DNA from: Flammula alnicola
Taxonomy: Eukaryota; Basidiomycota; Agaricomycetes; Agaricales; Strophariaceae
Length of the DNA: 64,000 nucleotides
Assembly (NCBI GenBank): GCA_015499995.1
Contig: JADNRV010000259.1
Coordinates: 1-64,000 of the forward strand
Reading direction: 5' to 3'
A program made the translations under genes and the position numbers. The notes under the pieces are model-generated. The model was not told the origin of the DNA, did not search any database, and saw nothing but the letters and a program-made list of their open reading frames with translations. Each line of letters begins with the position of its first letter. Positions within the stretch are counted from its first letter, which is position 1. Shown piece by piece: positions 22,216 through 34,532 of this stretch.

Positions 22216-23272
22216 GAATGGCCGTAAAGAAGGTCTCCACAATTAACAGGGGGAAGCAATGATGTTTGCCTGAAGAGTCTAGACATTAGAGCGAGGGAAT
22301 CATGGCTGTCAATCGTGTCAAGATAACCTGTACGCGGTATGATGAAGACGCGCGGTTGCGATGAACCTATCGGCGCACGGTTTCTAATATTATCGCATTG
22401 TTTTCATTGGACATTCCTTTGTCCGTACAGAGGGCTTTCGGCGTCCTGTGATCCGAATAATTGACTAGAGGTCCAATGTATTGTACATACTGACAGATGT
22501 CACTTAATAGACTAGCAAACCCCAGAAGGAGAAACTTTTTGTGTGAATAAATGAATGTGGGGACGCACATGGAGTCAAATGAAACTATAAATTTATATCT
22601 CGCTCAGCCGATGCGCAGACTTCGGACGCGGAAGAATTAAGACCTTGGGAGGTTAAAAGTGTGGGTATGCTCACATATGTGCGCATCCAATCTTTCTTGC
22701 TATCAGAGCCAAGCAACATAGAGGATGTCGCCTATAGGGTCTTTTTCATACCCACATGGAGCTCTGGTCTTCGGTTTTAAACATTGGAGATGAGAACAAA
22801 GAAAAGAAAGAACTGCGGTTTTCGTAAGATCTCGTTTCTACAAGAAATTCGAAGTTCATATAAGTGTATCATAACGCCTCTTACGACGTGATTTTCAATA
22901 AATAGCTCCAGCTGGGAGAGTTCGGGATTCGGAGGGAAGACTCCGATGTACCTGCAGTATGTCAGTGGTTCGACTTCTGGTCGGCTGTATACGATTGAAA
23001 TCGGGTAGAAATGTGACTAAAGACGGGGTCATTATTGCTCACTCACGGTGATGGTATACAAGCAAGGTAAAACATTCCAATTCCGGGATGCTCCACAATC
23101 AATCCACAATTGTTGATCGACGTGAGATCGCCCTTGATCTAAAGATAGATCGACCCAACTCAAATATCTCAAATACAATATTTCGTGCAATATCAACATA
23201 AAATTTCGACCGACCGATTCATACAAGGACGTTAAGTAGATCCCCCAATAATTCCACCCGAACTAGGATCAA
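22216..23272. other. 3' flank of hydrophobin, inside left arm
   Basis: About 1 kb that is duplicated at 38066-39009. Short frames such as CVPTF(I/T)YSHKKFLLL occur in both copies but show no domain. No independent gene is supported. Confidence 0.45.
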
Positions 23273-23778
23273 TCAAAGGTTGAGGTTAATGGGAGTGCAA
23301 CCAAGAGCAATAAGGCCATTCTACGAGACATCTAGTAAGCTTATTGTGCGATTCATGAATTAAAAATAAACATACGAAAGAGTCGTTCGTGCAGCATACC
23401 GGCTGGGCAGAGCAGGAGGTGCCACTAGCGCCAACGACGGTGATGGGGGAGCAGGTAACTGTAAAAAGAGATTTTAAATTAATGAACTCTCATTACAGTT
23501 GTCGAACATACCACCGACGAGGCCAGTAACGCTGCCAATAGGAATGCCCAAAAGACCGAGGAGGGTACTAACAACGCTCGAGGTGGCCTAGCAGACAATG
23601 AAAACATGCTTGTCAGTACATTTGAATATCACTCCTCGATAGATAAACTGACGGATTGAGTGGAATCGCAGCACTGGATGCTGCCAGTGTCGCATTGGTT
23701 GGACTGGCGGGGAAGAACACTGGCGGCCGCAAGGATGGGGAGAGCGAGGACAAAGACAGAAGAAGCGCGAGCGAACAT
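23273..23778 (-). CDS. Class I hydrophobin
   Basis: Small secreted amphipathic protein that assembles at air-water interfaces and coats hyphae and fruiting structures. Four exons (23778-23653, 23587-23512, 23458-23376, 23320-23273; introns 65, 53 and 55 nt) give 110 residues. The first 20 or so ([20 protein letters not shown]) form a signal peptide. Eight cysteines follow the class I order: C-x6-CC-x32-C-x12-C-x5-CC-x12-C. The donor of intron 1 is GTCAGT. A TATA box lies at 23856-23865, followed by the shared leader CAGTCGAACAACAG. Intron 1 is identical base for base to that of the gene at 25239. The homologous gene in the right arm is at 37554-38065. Intact. Confidence 0.94.
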
Positions 23779-25238
23779 GTTGAACTTGTTTGGAGTTGGA
23801 GAGATGTCTTTAGTTGAACTGTTGTTCGACTGATGAATATACTGCAAACCAGCCGCCTTTTATACGTCTCTGCCTACGGATTTTAGAATATATGTATTCC
23901 TGTCGATCTGTAAGCAAGGAAAGATCTCCCTAAACAGTGAGACAGATACTACGTGAGCCGAAGACATGATCGTGCAGAATCCCACCACCAAAAAAGGGGC
24001 TCCAAAGCTGTCAAATCGTAGTAGCGGCTGTTGTTCACGCCGTGATGGTCTATTTAAAGTCAGCTTCCATCTTTCACTGCAAAATAAGATCGGCCACTCC
24101 ACTGTGTGAGCTCTCGAAATCCATGCAAAGACGATTTGCTTCTTCCTTCTTGGCAGCATGATCTTTGCTTCTTTGGGATCCGAGATGTAGACTTGAGCGA
24201 AAGTATTCAAGTCTCCTACGTTAGGCTACGCTGTGCGATGCCTCCGAATTGATCTTAAAGGAGGACTGGTTGCCTTCACTTTCTGCAGACTCGGACCCGG
24301 CCGAGCTTGATCCGAATAGAAGATAGGTCAGTTATGCACTGGATTGCAGTCCCCTCGGACAAGACAGCACACCCGGGAACTATCTAAACCGAATATTCGA
24401 AGGTCTAACACAGCCAATAAATTCTACAACATACCACGAATTAGACCGCCGGTGGTCCGTGTCCATTCTTCGAATCAAGATCTCGGAGGGATGGTTAAGA
24501 GTGGGATATAGGATGAAGATGAGCTCTGAACAGGTTGTTATCATCCTATAAATCTGACGATTCTGTTCCAGCCCATGAATGCGTGAATCCCGAAGAATAG
24601 ACCCGGCAGATAATCCGACTCGGATTCGTGGACTCGTCGGATGCTCCACATCGAAAGTGACCGGTGACCTGTACCCAGAACATACCTAGACCACTGCCAC
24701 GAGGATCCATGATGATACCTGTCTCGGGATGTGAACATTCGAGCTTCTTGACACAAAAAACTTGGATCCAGAGGATTAATTTAGTTCTTCACTCCGTCCT
24801 GAGTTCAGTCGCGATCAAGTTAATATCTGCATATCATTGGTTATCATAGGTAGTTATGTCAGAGTCATATAAAATAAGTAGATCTGGATATCTGGCCGCT
24901 TTCCAGCAGATTTCGGGCTTCGTGAGTCAAAAGAAGCATTCTGAATATAGGTGCGGAATTCGAGTCGGTCCAAAGTCCCCAGGTAGGTTATGGGTAGCGC
25001 GAGCACGTACCCTCGGCGAAAGCTAAAAATAGAGAACTACTACAGGTACTTACTACCTCTTCTCGAAGAGTTTATGACCTATGTATGATACACGTGTGCA
25101 TCTGCAAAACGTCTCTATGCATATAAGGCTTCTCTTCAAGATAGTTTAAATCAGGAGTCAAACATATATATGTATTATTTTCTTGTATTTACAACATATT
25201 ACAAAACTCGGCGCCCTATCCATTTCAGACTGAATCTC
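23779..25238. other. Hydrophobin spacer, left copy
   Basis: 1.46 kb between two hydrophobin genes, duplicated at 36104-37553. It holds the promoter of the downstream hydrophobin. A frame of about 89 residues at 24649-24380 (minus strand; HPTSPRIRVGLSAGSILRDS) stays open in both copies. The copies differ by a 6-base in-frame indel, but no domain is recognisable and conservation may only reflect recent duplication. Confidence 0.4.
25023..25032 (+). promoter_or_regulatory. CTAAAAATAG motif
   Basis: MADS/Rlm1-type decamer about 1.25 kb upstream of the hydrophobin at 23273-23778. The duplicated counterpart is at 36306. Confidence 0.4.
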
Positions 25239-25758
25239 TTAGAGGTTGAGGTTAATGGGAGTGCAGCCAGTGGCAATGACACCGTTCTGTTAATTTAAAC
25301 CGAAGTTAGAAATCATTCATGTATATATGAGGATTAGCGACTCGTACGAAGGAGGTGTCCGTGCAGCAAACGGGTTGGGCAGAGCAGGAGGTACCGCTAG
25401 CGCCAATGACGGTGATGGGAGAGCAGGTAACTGTAAAATGAGTTTTAAGCTAATGGACTCTCATTATGGTTGTCGAACATACCACCGACGAGGCCAGTGA
25501 CGCTGCCAATAGGAATGCCCAGAAGACCGAGGAGGGTACTAACAACGCTCGAGGTGGCCTAGCAGACAATGAAAACATGCTTGTCAGTACATTTGAATAT
25601 CACTCCTCGATAGATAAACTGACGGATTGAGTAGAGTTGCAGCACTGGATGGAGCCAGTGTTGCACTGGTTGGAGGGACTGCCGTTGCGGGGGAGGACAC
25701 TGGCAGCCGCAAGGACGGGAAGAGCAAGCACAAAGACAGAGGAAGCGCGAGCGAACAT
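25239..25758 (-). CDS. Class I hydrophobin
   Basis: Exons 25758-25624, 25558-25483, 25430-25348 and 25286-25239 (introns 65, 52 and 61 nt) give 113 residues with signal peptide [20 protein letters not shown] and eight cysteines in class I spacing. Relative to its neighbour the mature N-terminus has a short insert (RNGSPSNQC). A TATA box is at 25849-25856, followed by leader TTCAGTCGAACACACAACAG. This is the only intact representative of the gene whose other copy was split into pieces at 35784-36103 and 39386-39655. It acts in the cell wall and at aerial surfaces. Intact. Confidence 0.94.
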
Positions 25759-25858
25759 GTTGAATTTGTTGGAGTTGGGAGAAATTGTTTGAATAGTAGT
25801 AGAACTGTTGTGTGTTCGACTGAAGAACCAACTGCAGAATTGTCTCCCTTTTATAACG

Positions 25859-27246
25859 TTTTGGGATGCCCAGAATATAACAGTACAGTATCGCCAAATA
25901 TTTTAGTCTCGTTCAGGGACCTGTGGTATTGCTGCATTCAGACTGCACGCCGTAATATTGAGAGAAAGTTGGAAAGAGAATGGAATCGAGTCTGTCATAA
26001 ATGTCAAAGTCGACATGATGCGACGTTGCTCTCAGCTCCCCAATTTCGCCGCGACATATGATTGGCTCAACTGCCGTGAGTCGCACTTTTCCCACACCAT
26101 TAATCTGGGAGATTTCGAATAAATCCTTTCCTTTCCTTTCTTTCTCGCGATGTATTCATTTCTCTGCCTGCTGTAACGTGGTTCCTCTACACTGAAGTAT
26201 AAAAAATGGATCCCATTGGTAGCTTTTTCTGACACTCGACGTAAGAATAGCATTGCGGGCTGTCCGCCCATTTTTATTAGTCCACTCGCTCTCTTGTGAT
26301 CCGAGAAGACGGGGAACCGCGAAGTCCATAATAGAAAGGGCCTCTCAGCAGATTGAATTGTAGATCGGACATGTCTGTTTTGTGTGATTCGACATCCAGA
26401 CACAAAGGCAAACCTCTTTGTCAACAACCAGTGCGCACTGTTCGGACTCAAGAATCGAAATCTGGGCCAAAATTTATAATGAATCAATCATCGCAACCTG
26501 ACCTTTGCCGTAAACCTGTGGATGGACCTTCGAGGCCTGGCCCTCTGCAGTCTCCAAAGGATTCCCGACCTTCGAGCCTAGATTTCTTTCTAGTTGAGGT
26601 GAGAAGTGGGTTAACGAAAAGGTTGAGAAGAAAAGGTCAAAAGTTTTACTCACCATAGTACGTTCACGGGTATAGGACCTTCGACTGGAAATCTTTGCGT
26701 ACAAGAACCTCCAACGCGCTTTGGCTCCAATGACAGGCAAGAGCTGTCAGAATCGATCATAAGCTCAAGACGGCGAGAATACAACAGAAAGCACATGCAA
26801 TGCGATCCAACTTGAAGTGGTACTTATATGTAGCTCACTCGAATTCAACGATCTAGGAAGACAACGCGAGGCCGCAGTACTTGGAAGTGGAGGTGGCTTA
26901 TGAGAACTGAGGATCGAATACTCCTGCCTCCGCGTCGAGGACCAGAGATGCACCCATCTGGACCAAATTGCTTGCGATGAGACGAGTGTGCGGAGGTGTG
27001 CGGCTGTGTGCGGTTTGAGTTGAGATCATGATCTTGTGTAGATGATCCGAGTCCACGCCGAGATATTCAGGAGCTAAAAATAGCTCATGGCAGACTGCAA
27101 TTTGGACGCGAATTCATATCCAAACCATTGGAACAAGCGCCCATGTGTATATTACGCTGCCTGGCATTTATTGTGACCCATGTTCAAATTACTACAACAC
27201 CGAGCACATTCAAAATGGTATCATAACTCCAAACGAAGGGCGTCCC
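25859..27246. other. Intergenic, upstream of hydrophobin at 25239
   Basis: 1.4 kb unique to the left side. Short frames at 26474-26740 and 26765-26953 have no motif. Promoter sequence for the hydrophobin at 25239 should lie here. Confidence 0.4.
27074..27083 (+). promoter_or_regulatory. CTAAAAATAG motif
   Basis: MADS/Rlm1-type decamer about 1.3 kb upstream of the hydrophobin at 25239-25758 and just beyond the 3' end of the one at 27247. Confidence 0.4.
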
Positions 27247-27764
27247 TTAAAGGTTGATGTTAATGGGAGTGCAGCCGAGAGCAACGATTCCGTTCTAGTC
27301 AATTTTTCTGTTAGTATTGTTCAACATTCATTATGAAAACCTACGAAGGAGTTGTTGGTGCAGCAGACGGGTTGTGCAGAGCAAGAGTTTCCAGCAACTC
27401 CAATAGCGGTGATCGGAGAGCAAGTGACTATTGAAAATTTGAAATGCTTGTGAACCTTTTGTATAGCCCAGGAAATTAATGCACGTACCGCCAATGAGAC
27501 CAGTAACGTCGCCGACGACGATTCCCAAGAGGCCTAGGAGAAGTCCAAGAGGACCCGCGGTAGACTACCAAATTAAACGGTCAATAAATTTATATATGGT
27601 GCTGGAATAATCCGACTGACAGTTTGGGTGGAGTTGCAGCACTGGATGGAGCCAGTGTTGCACTGGTTGGAGGGACCGGAAGTAGGGTCGTTACGGGGGA
27701 GGACGCTGGCAGTCGCAATAACAGGCAGGGCGAGGACAAAGAGGGAGGAGGCACGGGCGAACAT
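27247..27764 (-). CDS. Class I hydrophobin, divergent member
   Basis: Exons 27764-27621, 27564-27489, 27427-27345 and 27294-27247 give 116 residues. Signal peptide MFARASSLFVLALPVIATAS, eight cysteines in class I order, and the same exon lengths for exons 2-4 (76, 83, 48) as the other family members. Exon 2 (STAGPLGLLLGLLGIVVGDVTGLIG) is the most different and resembles the relics at 21.8 and 39.3 kb. It lies in the centre between the inverted arms and was not duplicated with them. A TATA box is at 27851-27858. Intact. Confidence 0.93.
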
Positions 27765-28930
27765 ATTGAATTTGTTGGTGTAATGAAAGAGCGCGAGTAG
27801 TAGTAGAACTGGACTTGTTCGACTGAGGAATCTACAGAAAATTCGTCTCTTTTTTATACAAGTCCGACAGGCCAAGACAGCCAAGACTCCGATACCTATC
27901 TGGCCACATTTCAATTCTACTTCGCCTCCAAAACTGATAGAGCGACTCGAAGGGGGGAATAATGTCGTTATTTTTTGAACATGTGATGGCGAGCCGTTCA
28001 AGGACATGAACCGAAATCGAGGCTGTCAAGTTGTCAAAGCAGCTGTAGGCTGCCTGATGGCGATGTTTTTTATTCAGCCACCCTTTGTCAATGTAAAATG
28101 CGATTCAGGCATAAACACCGCATGTCCCCGCACAGTCGCGTTGCAGGTCATTTTAATTACTACACGATGCCAAAGCCCTGAGTCTAGCTTTTGGCGTCAA
28201 CTCCAAAACGCGATACCTAACGACGCGTCTTTGTGTTTCTTGAGCCAGTAAGCTACCCTGGTGTTACTCCACAATCCATATTTTGCGTTCAGACGCGTCA
28301 GAAAGTGTGTTAAATCCGCCTACATTACCCATATGTGGCCCGCGAAATGTAGGGCCGACATTGAGGCGAATATCTTGGTCTAAAAATAGTATGATAGGCT
28401 TAACTTAAGCCTCTCGGTTGTTCAAACGAGTTTACTCGGCCTCCTCTGATCCGATAAATAAATAAAATCTCAGCGGTATCGAACGCTCTCTCTCAACCGA
28501 ATGGACCATCGGCAGCTAGGTGACTTGTAGATCCGGGATGTACTATCTGCATCAGAACCTGGCTCGAATCGGAGACAAATCTCATCAGTCAACTCTTGTG
28601 TGCCATCTTCAGAATCATGGGGAAGATCTGGTAGGAATGATGCGGTCTTTCTGGAAGCCGTCTTTGTGGGGAAAATCCCATGCGGGCGTTGGGTTTTATC
28701 TTAATTAATCATGGTTTATCAGATACTGCACCGCAAACTCGGAATCGACGCCGACTGATGTTTTCCCTCCCATTTCCGTCGACGATAACTTATAGAAATG
28801 CACTCCGAAAGGATTACCAAACTTAAGGAACGCTGAATTCGACTCTTTCAGGGATCAAAGAAGGTGTGTCTATCCATAGAGCTTCTCGTCCCACAGGCGC
28901 TCATGCGCACCCATAACAGGTTAGTTTGAA
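27765..28930. other. Intergenic, upstream of hydrophobin at 27247
   Basis: Promoter region of the preceding hydrophobin. A CTAAAAATAG site occurs at 28380-28389. No gene is supported. Confidence 0.4.
28380..28389 (+). promoter_or_regulatory. CTAAAAATAG motif
   Basis: MADS/Rlm1-type decamer 616 bases upstream of the start of the hydrophobin at 27247-27764. Confidence 0.4.
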
Positions 28931-30472
28931 TCTATAAAAACGGAAAGGTAAATTCAAGATGAGCGAGACCGTTCTGGACAAGATACTGCAAGTTCTCGAT
29001 GCGAATTGCCGTCAGCTCAGAAGAACAGCATTCTTTCCACACGGCAAAATAAACGCTTGGTTCCGAGTGGGAGTGGGATGAACATACATACTGCGGACAA
29101 CAATGTCTTCTCTCCGAGGCAGGTCGAAAATCCATGCATTGTCTTGATCGGCGCTGTGATTTTGCAATTAAAAGACTTCAAAAGAGCTACCGTGATATGT
29201 ATTCTACCAGATGCTACAACGCCGACGCCCGTCATTGGTTGAGTGTCAAAGGCCACCTGACTGCATATTTTTGCGAGAGAGCCAATGAGAACATACCGGG
29301 TCGCGGAGTTCTGCGGTTGGATAGATGTTATCGGAGTATGTAGAGTGTAACCAATCCCAATCTGATTTGACCCACCCTAACTCCGCCTTAAAAATATCTA
29401 GTGCTGATACGTCTCGCGAGTCGGAAGGTCGTATTCCTAACAGCAAGGCTACCCAGCTCATTGTCTAGACTTGCAACTAAGCACCCACCTAAAATAAACA
29501 GGTTCGACGGAAATTAATACGAAAGGCCGCGTGTTTTATCCCAAAGCATGTGCGTGAACCCTCACGTTCAGCATTCCTTCTGAGGCGATGGAACGAGGTG
29601 GAGCATCTTCATTTGACATCCTGGAGACATTTGTGTCAATCGAAGCAATTATTTGAGGCGATGACCTGATGATGCCGAGCACTTCCGCAGTCTGGAGGAA
29701 CATAAGGTCAACCGACTTACATACTTACAGTATATACAAGTATCATTTCTCTCAGAAGTACAATGCACGGTTTTGTGGCTGAACTTCCTAGATCATTGCT
29801 AGTGCGTCAATGAGGTTCGACAGGTTATAAAATACAGCGGTTGTCATTATCGGCGTGGGCTCGAGTCTCTTTGGTCTCGCACCCGATGCTGCCTAGTCTT
29901 GTGGCAACTGGCACTGGTATTCGGGTGCCTACATGGGTGCCTTACAAACAAAAAAGAAAAGCCGGAGAGCACGCTCTACTCGCCTTCCGCAACGTGCTTG
30001 TCGGAGGACTTCATGTCTCACCAAATAAAATAGTTCACGATCTGGATCACCTGTGAAGTGAAGATACTCACCTTCATCAGAACGTGTATGGGCACGACAT
30101 GAATGATGCTCCACATGAGAAAGTATTATCTTCGCGAAGTCGAGCTCGTGGCAGACCTCGTCGTGAAGCTAAATGGGAGAGACAAAACCCTACTTTTCAG
30201 GACCGTAAAGACGGCTACAGCATTCGGAATTTCGCGCAGAAGATTGTTCGAAACAAACAAAGGGAGGCAGTGAGCTGTAAACTTAAACCAAGTACCGCCT
30301 CTTGCAAAACAACGGTCAACAACGGGAGATCAAGTCTAAAAAAGGACAAGAGATACCCGAATTCATTTATCAGTCTGTCATCTGTCTTCAAGTTTAGAAA
30401 TTTACCTATTTTCATTGGGAGGAGACCTCCGTCGACTCCCGCCCAGATTGCGGATGCGAATGGCTGAGACAA
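28931..30472 (-). other. Possible unrecognised or decayed spliced gene
   Basis: Several minus-strand blocks look weakly coding: MSQPFASAIWAGVDGGLLPMKI from 30472, HDEVCHELDFAKIILSHVEHH from about 30170, and MSWVALLLGIRPSDSRDV from 29461. The last can splice from 29285 to VAFDTQPMTGVGVV. I could not join them into one consistent reading and recognise no domain. They may be parts of a degraded gene. Confidence 0.2.
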
Positions 30473-30614
30473 AAATGCTCAATTAGTTTCGCCGAGGGGT
30501 CCTTGTTTTGGACGCTGAGAACGAATATAGCTAAAAGACCGTGGCCACCGGTGGCTGGAGAAGAAATGCAATGTTAAATTGTAAATGTAACGAGGAGACT
30601 GCAGGGTAGGTGGC

Positions 30615-32339
30615 TTATCCCCTCCAGTAATTGGGCTTAATGAAAGGCATTGGGGTAAGTACTGCCTTTCTTAGTTGCTTGCGGACTTCGACTTCAACCT
30701 CCGTCCCCTTCTTGTGCCAGCCCGATTTGATGTATCCCATGGCAATGTTTTTCCCTAGAGTTGGGGATGGGATTCCAGAAGTGACAACCCCTGCAAGCAA
30801 CGCGGTGAAATCCGAGGTCAGATGGCCGTTATTCAAAATCAATTTGACTCGGAAACACTCACCAAGCTCTTCTTTCCCTGACGGAGAAAATATTTTGGCA
30901 CCCTCTGGAATTATTTGGTAATTGTAAGTGCCGAGTCAGGTAGAATTCCCCGAAGGATTGGGACTTACGGCGGGCTGGGGCACCTTCTACGACCAAGCCA
31001 ACGCGACGCCTGGAGGGCCCTTCTTTCAATTGTTGCTGAACGACTTCAGATCCAATAAAGCCTCCTTTTTCCCTTCTGCCTTTGCCTGAAAAGTACTAGC
31101 TTGTCAGAGGTACTCCGCGACAATGGAGAAAGTCAAATGGCCTACCAATTACCCATGACAGCCCTGCTTCGACTGGAGTAGTTGTTTCGTCAAGATCATT
31201 GCCATAAAGACACATGCCAGCTTCGAGGCGCAGGGAATCCCGGGCTCCAAGGCCAATCAACTCAACAGGTGGCTTTGAAAGCAGTGTAGCGACCTCCACC
31301 GTCTGCGATGGGGGAATAGAGATCTGTAATAGACATTAGAATGACGCTACAAGAGGGCCTAGTGGAAATGTCACCTCAAATCCATCTTCGCCGGTGTATC
31401 CACCACGGGCGACGTGGAGATTAAATCCTTCGATTGGAACGAAAGCGGACGTTCCAAAAGTCAACTGCTTGAGGTCGAACGACGTCAGGCTCTGCAAATA
31501 TGATGCAGCTTCGGGTCCTGTGACGATATGGTGTCAGGCTAGGCTAGACGAGCGAGCGGAACAGTGACCCTTTCCTTGGAGTGCGACAAGGCCCCAGTCT
31601 TCCAGCACCTCGTGCTCTACAGGTCCATCTTTCCCTTTGTCACTTGAATTCCACTCCTCAACTTTTTCTTTGAACCATGCCAAGTCTCGGTCCCGACGAC
31701 CTGCATTGGTGACTACATAGAAAGCGTCGGAAGCATGCTTGGTCACGATGGTGTCATCGATGATACCACCCTTCTCGTTGAGAAGGACTGAAAGTGTCGA
31801 AGAATAGGGCTTCAGAGAGGCAAGAGAGGAGGGCGTCAACCATTCCAAGAATTCCGTAGCCGTCTTGCCCCGGAAGCTGAGGGAAAATATCGGGTAAGTC
31901 CAGACGTTCAGAATGGAAGAATATACGATTTACTTGGACTGGACCATATGCCCAACATCGAAAATACCAACATTTTTTCGAACGTAGTTGTGGCTTGCAA
32001 CTGGACACGGAGAATGACCGAACCCGATGGAATCAGAGAAAATGGCGTAGACATCGTGCGAAACTCACTTTGTCCAACATCTGCATAGGTCAGAGGCATA
32101 GAGTACCCCGCAAAGGGCACCATTTTTGCTCCGCGGTGAACGTGAAAATCATAAAGACCCGTCTTTCTCAAAGGCTGTCAAATCTATCGTCAGCATCGCG
32201 AATTCGCGGAACAGGAGAAAGTTGGATGTACTCCTTCCGCAGAGCTTGCATAGCCCCGTCCAAGCTGCCGAATAGGACCTTTGCTTAAGAAGGTACCAGT
32301 CCTCCCTCTCAAGACCGAAAGAACGCGTAGAACAGGCAT
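30615..32339 (-). CDS. GCV1: Glycine cleavage system T protein (aminomethyltransferase), mitochondrial
   Basis: The T protein transfers the methylene group from the aminomethyl-lipoyl H protein to tetrahydrofolate, releasing ammonia, in the mitochondrial glycine decarboxylase complex. Nine exons (32339-32232, 32174-32069, 32000-31934, 31876-31569, 31517-31375, 31323-31146, 31085-30969, 30904-30863, 30790-30615) give 414 residues, the usual length. The first 35 residues are basic and hydroxylated, fitting a mitochondrial presequence. Family motifs include [60 protein letters not shown] and the C-terminal NIAMGYI. The intron 4 donor is GTCACT, weak but the only fit. It is divergent from coronin with 201 bases between starts. 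Intact. Confidence 0.95.
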
Positions 32340-32540
32340 GGCGACCTCCAATGTGATGGAGAGCAGGTGAGGAGGGGGCGAAATTAGACGACTCTATGAC
32401 CCTAACCCAATGTTCATATTTTGGCCCTGAAACTCACAGCGCAACGGATATCTGTTCAAGTCATCCTCCCATCTCCCGCCACATCCTCCAGCTATCTCCC
32501 TCGTTTTCTTCTTGCATTTCGTATTTTACAGGCCGGAGAC
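32340..32540. promoter_or_regulatory. Compact divergent promoter, GCV1 and coronin
   Basis: Only 201 bases separate the two start codons, so the promoters must overlap. C/T-rich tracts (32468-32512) precede the coronin start. No TATA box stands out. Confidence 0.5.
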
Positions 32541-34532
32541 ATGTCTCGCTTTGTTCGGGCTTCAAAATATCGGTAAGTACGCGCCCAGCGGTCTCGTATT
32601 GACCCCTAGAAGATCTAATCGTGGCGTTCATCGTCGGTGTAATATAGCCATGTCTTCGGGCAACCTTCCAAGAAAGAACATGCCATTGAGAATGTGAAAA
32701 TAACAAATAGTGCTTGGGACACTAATATCGTTTCTGCTTCCGGAGTGAGTGGATTTCGGATGTTGTGCTACGTGTTGTTGACCAGACCAGCAATACCTCA
32801 GCGTCAATTGGAACGCGTCGGGCGGCGGCGCCTTCGCCATTCTGCCTTTGCCCTCACCATTCCAGGGAATTCCTGGCTTCCCCCACAAGCTGCCTGATAC
32901 CATCCCGATGGCGCGTAGCCATACAGCTGCGGTTCTGGACACCGATTGGTCGCCTCACAACGACTCTATCGTTGCATCAGGAGGAGAAGACGGGAAAGTG
33001 ATGATCTGGAAGGTTGAGTCCTCTATGTTTGAAGGCTGGGGAACGGAAGGCTGGGTTCCTCAAGATTTTGACCCTGTCCTGCGTATCGATGGCTCTCCTC
33101 GTAGGATCGGACAGGTTCTTTTCCACCCGACCGCCTCGAATGTCCTGGCCAGCTCCTCTGGAGAATATAACGTCAAACTCTGGGACCTTGCGAACCCAGA
33201 GGAACCACGATCCGTTCTCTCTGGACATGGAGATATCGTTCAGAGTATGACGTTCAACCCCACTGGCACGCTGCTTGTGACCACTTCTAGGGATAGGAAG
33301 CTGCGTCTTTTCGATCCTCGTGTGGGTGGCGAGGCAGTGAGGATCAATGATGGTCATAGTGGAATTAAGGGGTCTCGTGTGACATGGATGGGCGATTTGG
33401 ACAAGATTGCTACGACAGGTTTCAGCAAGATGTCTGATCGCCAGGTTGCGATCTGGGAGGTTGGTGGCTTAAGCAACGTTAAGACTATCTCCCTGGACCA
33501 GTCTGCTGGAGTTGTGATGCCCTTCTGGACGGATAACAACATTTTATTCCTCGGTACGTGGTCCGTCATTTCTGTACATTGCTCCCGTCCTGACAAACGA
33601 CGTGTACAGCGGGTAAAGGGTACGCTCTAACTAAATGTGTTGTTATTGTCCACTGATGTATAGGGTTTGTCAGTGACGGTAATATTCGCTACTATGAGTA
33701 TGAGTCGGACTCGCTATACGCCCTGTCGGAGCACAAATCCTCAGAGCCTCAGCGGGGCATGTGTTTCCTCCCTCGGCGAGCTTTGAGCGTCGCAGATTGT
33801 GAAATTGCTCGTGCATACAAAGTTCATGGATCATCTATTGAACCTATCGCCTTCATTGTTCCACGAAAAGTGCGTTCAACATTCTTATTCGGTTCAAATA
33901 AATTGAATTCGGTTCCGTTCTCTAGGCGGACTCTTTCCAATCTGACATCTACCCCCCTGCACCTTCAATCGAACCTTCCCTCAGTGCCGCAGAATTTTTC
34001 AGTGGAAAAGTCGCCTCTCTCAAACTTGTCAGCCTGGGTGATGGCTCTATCATCTCAGGCCCGCCACCCAGCGCAGTCCCATCATCAGCAGTGCCTCCTA
34101 CTCCGATCTCCGCCTCTGTTTCTTCACCAACTACCATTCAACCCACTAGAACCTTCAGCGTCAATATCTCATCGCCCCAGGCGGTTGTCAAACCCGCGCC
34201 TGTTACAGTTTCTGTTCCTGAACCCTCTCCTGCTGCACCGGCTAAGAGCTGGGCGCCGCCGCCGTCGGCTGCGCCATCTGTTGCTGAGGTTAAGACTCCA
34301 GTTCGTTCGCAAACGAGTGACAACAAAGTAAGTTCCATTAGAACATAACGTCTTGATCATATGGTTTATTTTTCTCTTTTCCTGCCTCTAGCAGGCTGAC
34401 CTGGAACAGGAGAACGAACGTCTAGAGGCCGAACTGCGCGACGCCCGTGAGAAGATCAGGAACCTCGAGTTGCAAGTAGAGACCATTCGCGCCAACGCAC
34501 GGAAAGCCGCCCAAGCCTTGTTGGACGAGTAA
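32541..34532 (+). CDS. Coronin, actin-binding WD40 protein
   Basis: Coronins bind filamentous actin and the Arp2/3 complex at cortical patches. Seven exons (32541-32572, 32648-32744, 32791-33553, 33610-33619, 33674-33869, 33926-34327, 34392-34532) give 546 residues. The N-terminal MSRFVRASKYRHVFGQ and NVKITNSAWDTN are the coronin signature. WD repeats follow (TDWSPHNDSIVASGGEDGKVMIW, SGHGDIVQSMTFNP). GKGDGNIRYYEYE spans a 10-nt exon. A Pro/Ser/Ala-rich linker leads to a C-terminal coiled coil (QENERLEAELRDAREKIRNL). The last acceptor is TAGCAG, allowing a one-residue (Gln) choice. Intact and highly typical. Confidence 0.95.

Larger units (their letters stand above)
21814..25857 (-). repeat. 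Left arm of 4 kb inverted duplication (source arrangement)
   Basis: On the minus strand this 4,044-base segment runs from the core promoter of the hydrophobin at 25239-25758, through its exons, a 1.46 kb spacer, the hydrophobin at 23273-23778 and its downstream region, to a hydrophobin relic ending at 21814. The same elements occur on the plus strand at 35751-39655 but circularly permuted. Identity by eye is high throughout (for example the spacer at 24380-24960 against 36400-36945). Sequence outside both ends is unrelated between the arms. Confidence 0.85.

Noticed and set aside
25559..25897. 112-residue minus-strand frame across the hydrophobin at 25239.
   Set aside because: It is an alternative frame of hydrophobin exon 1; Cys runs in it come from the shifted reading.
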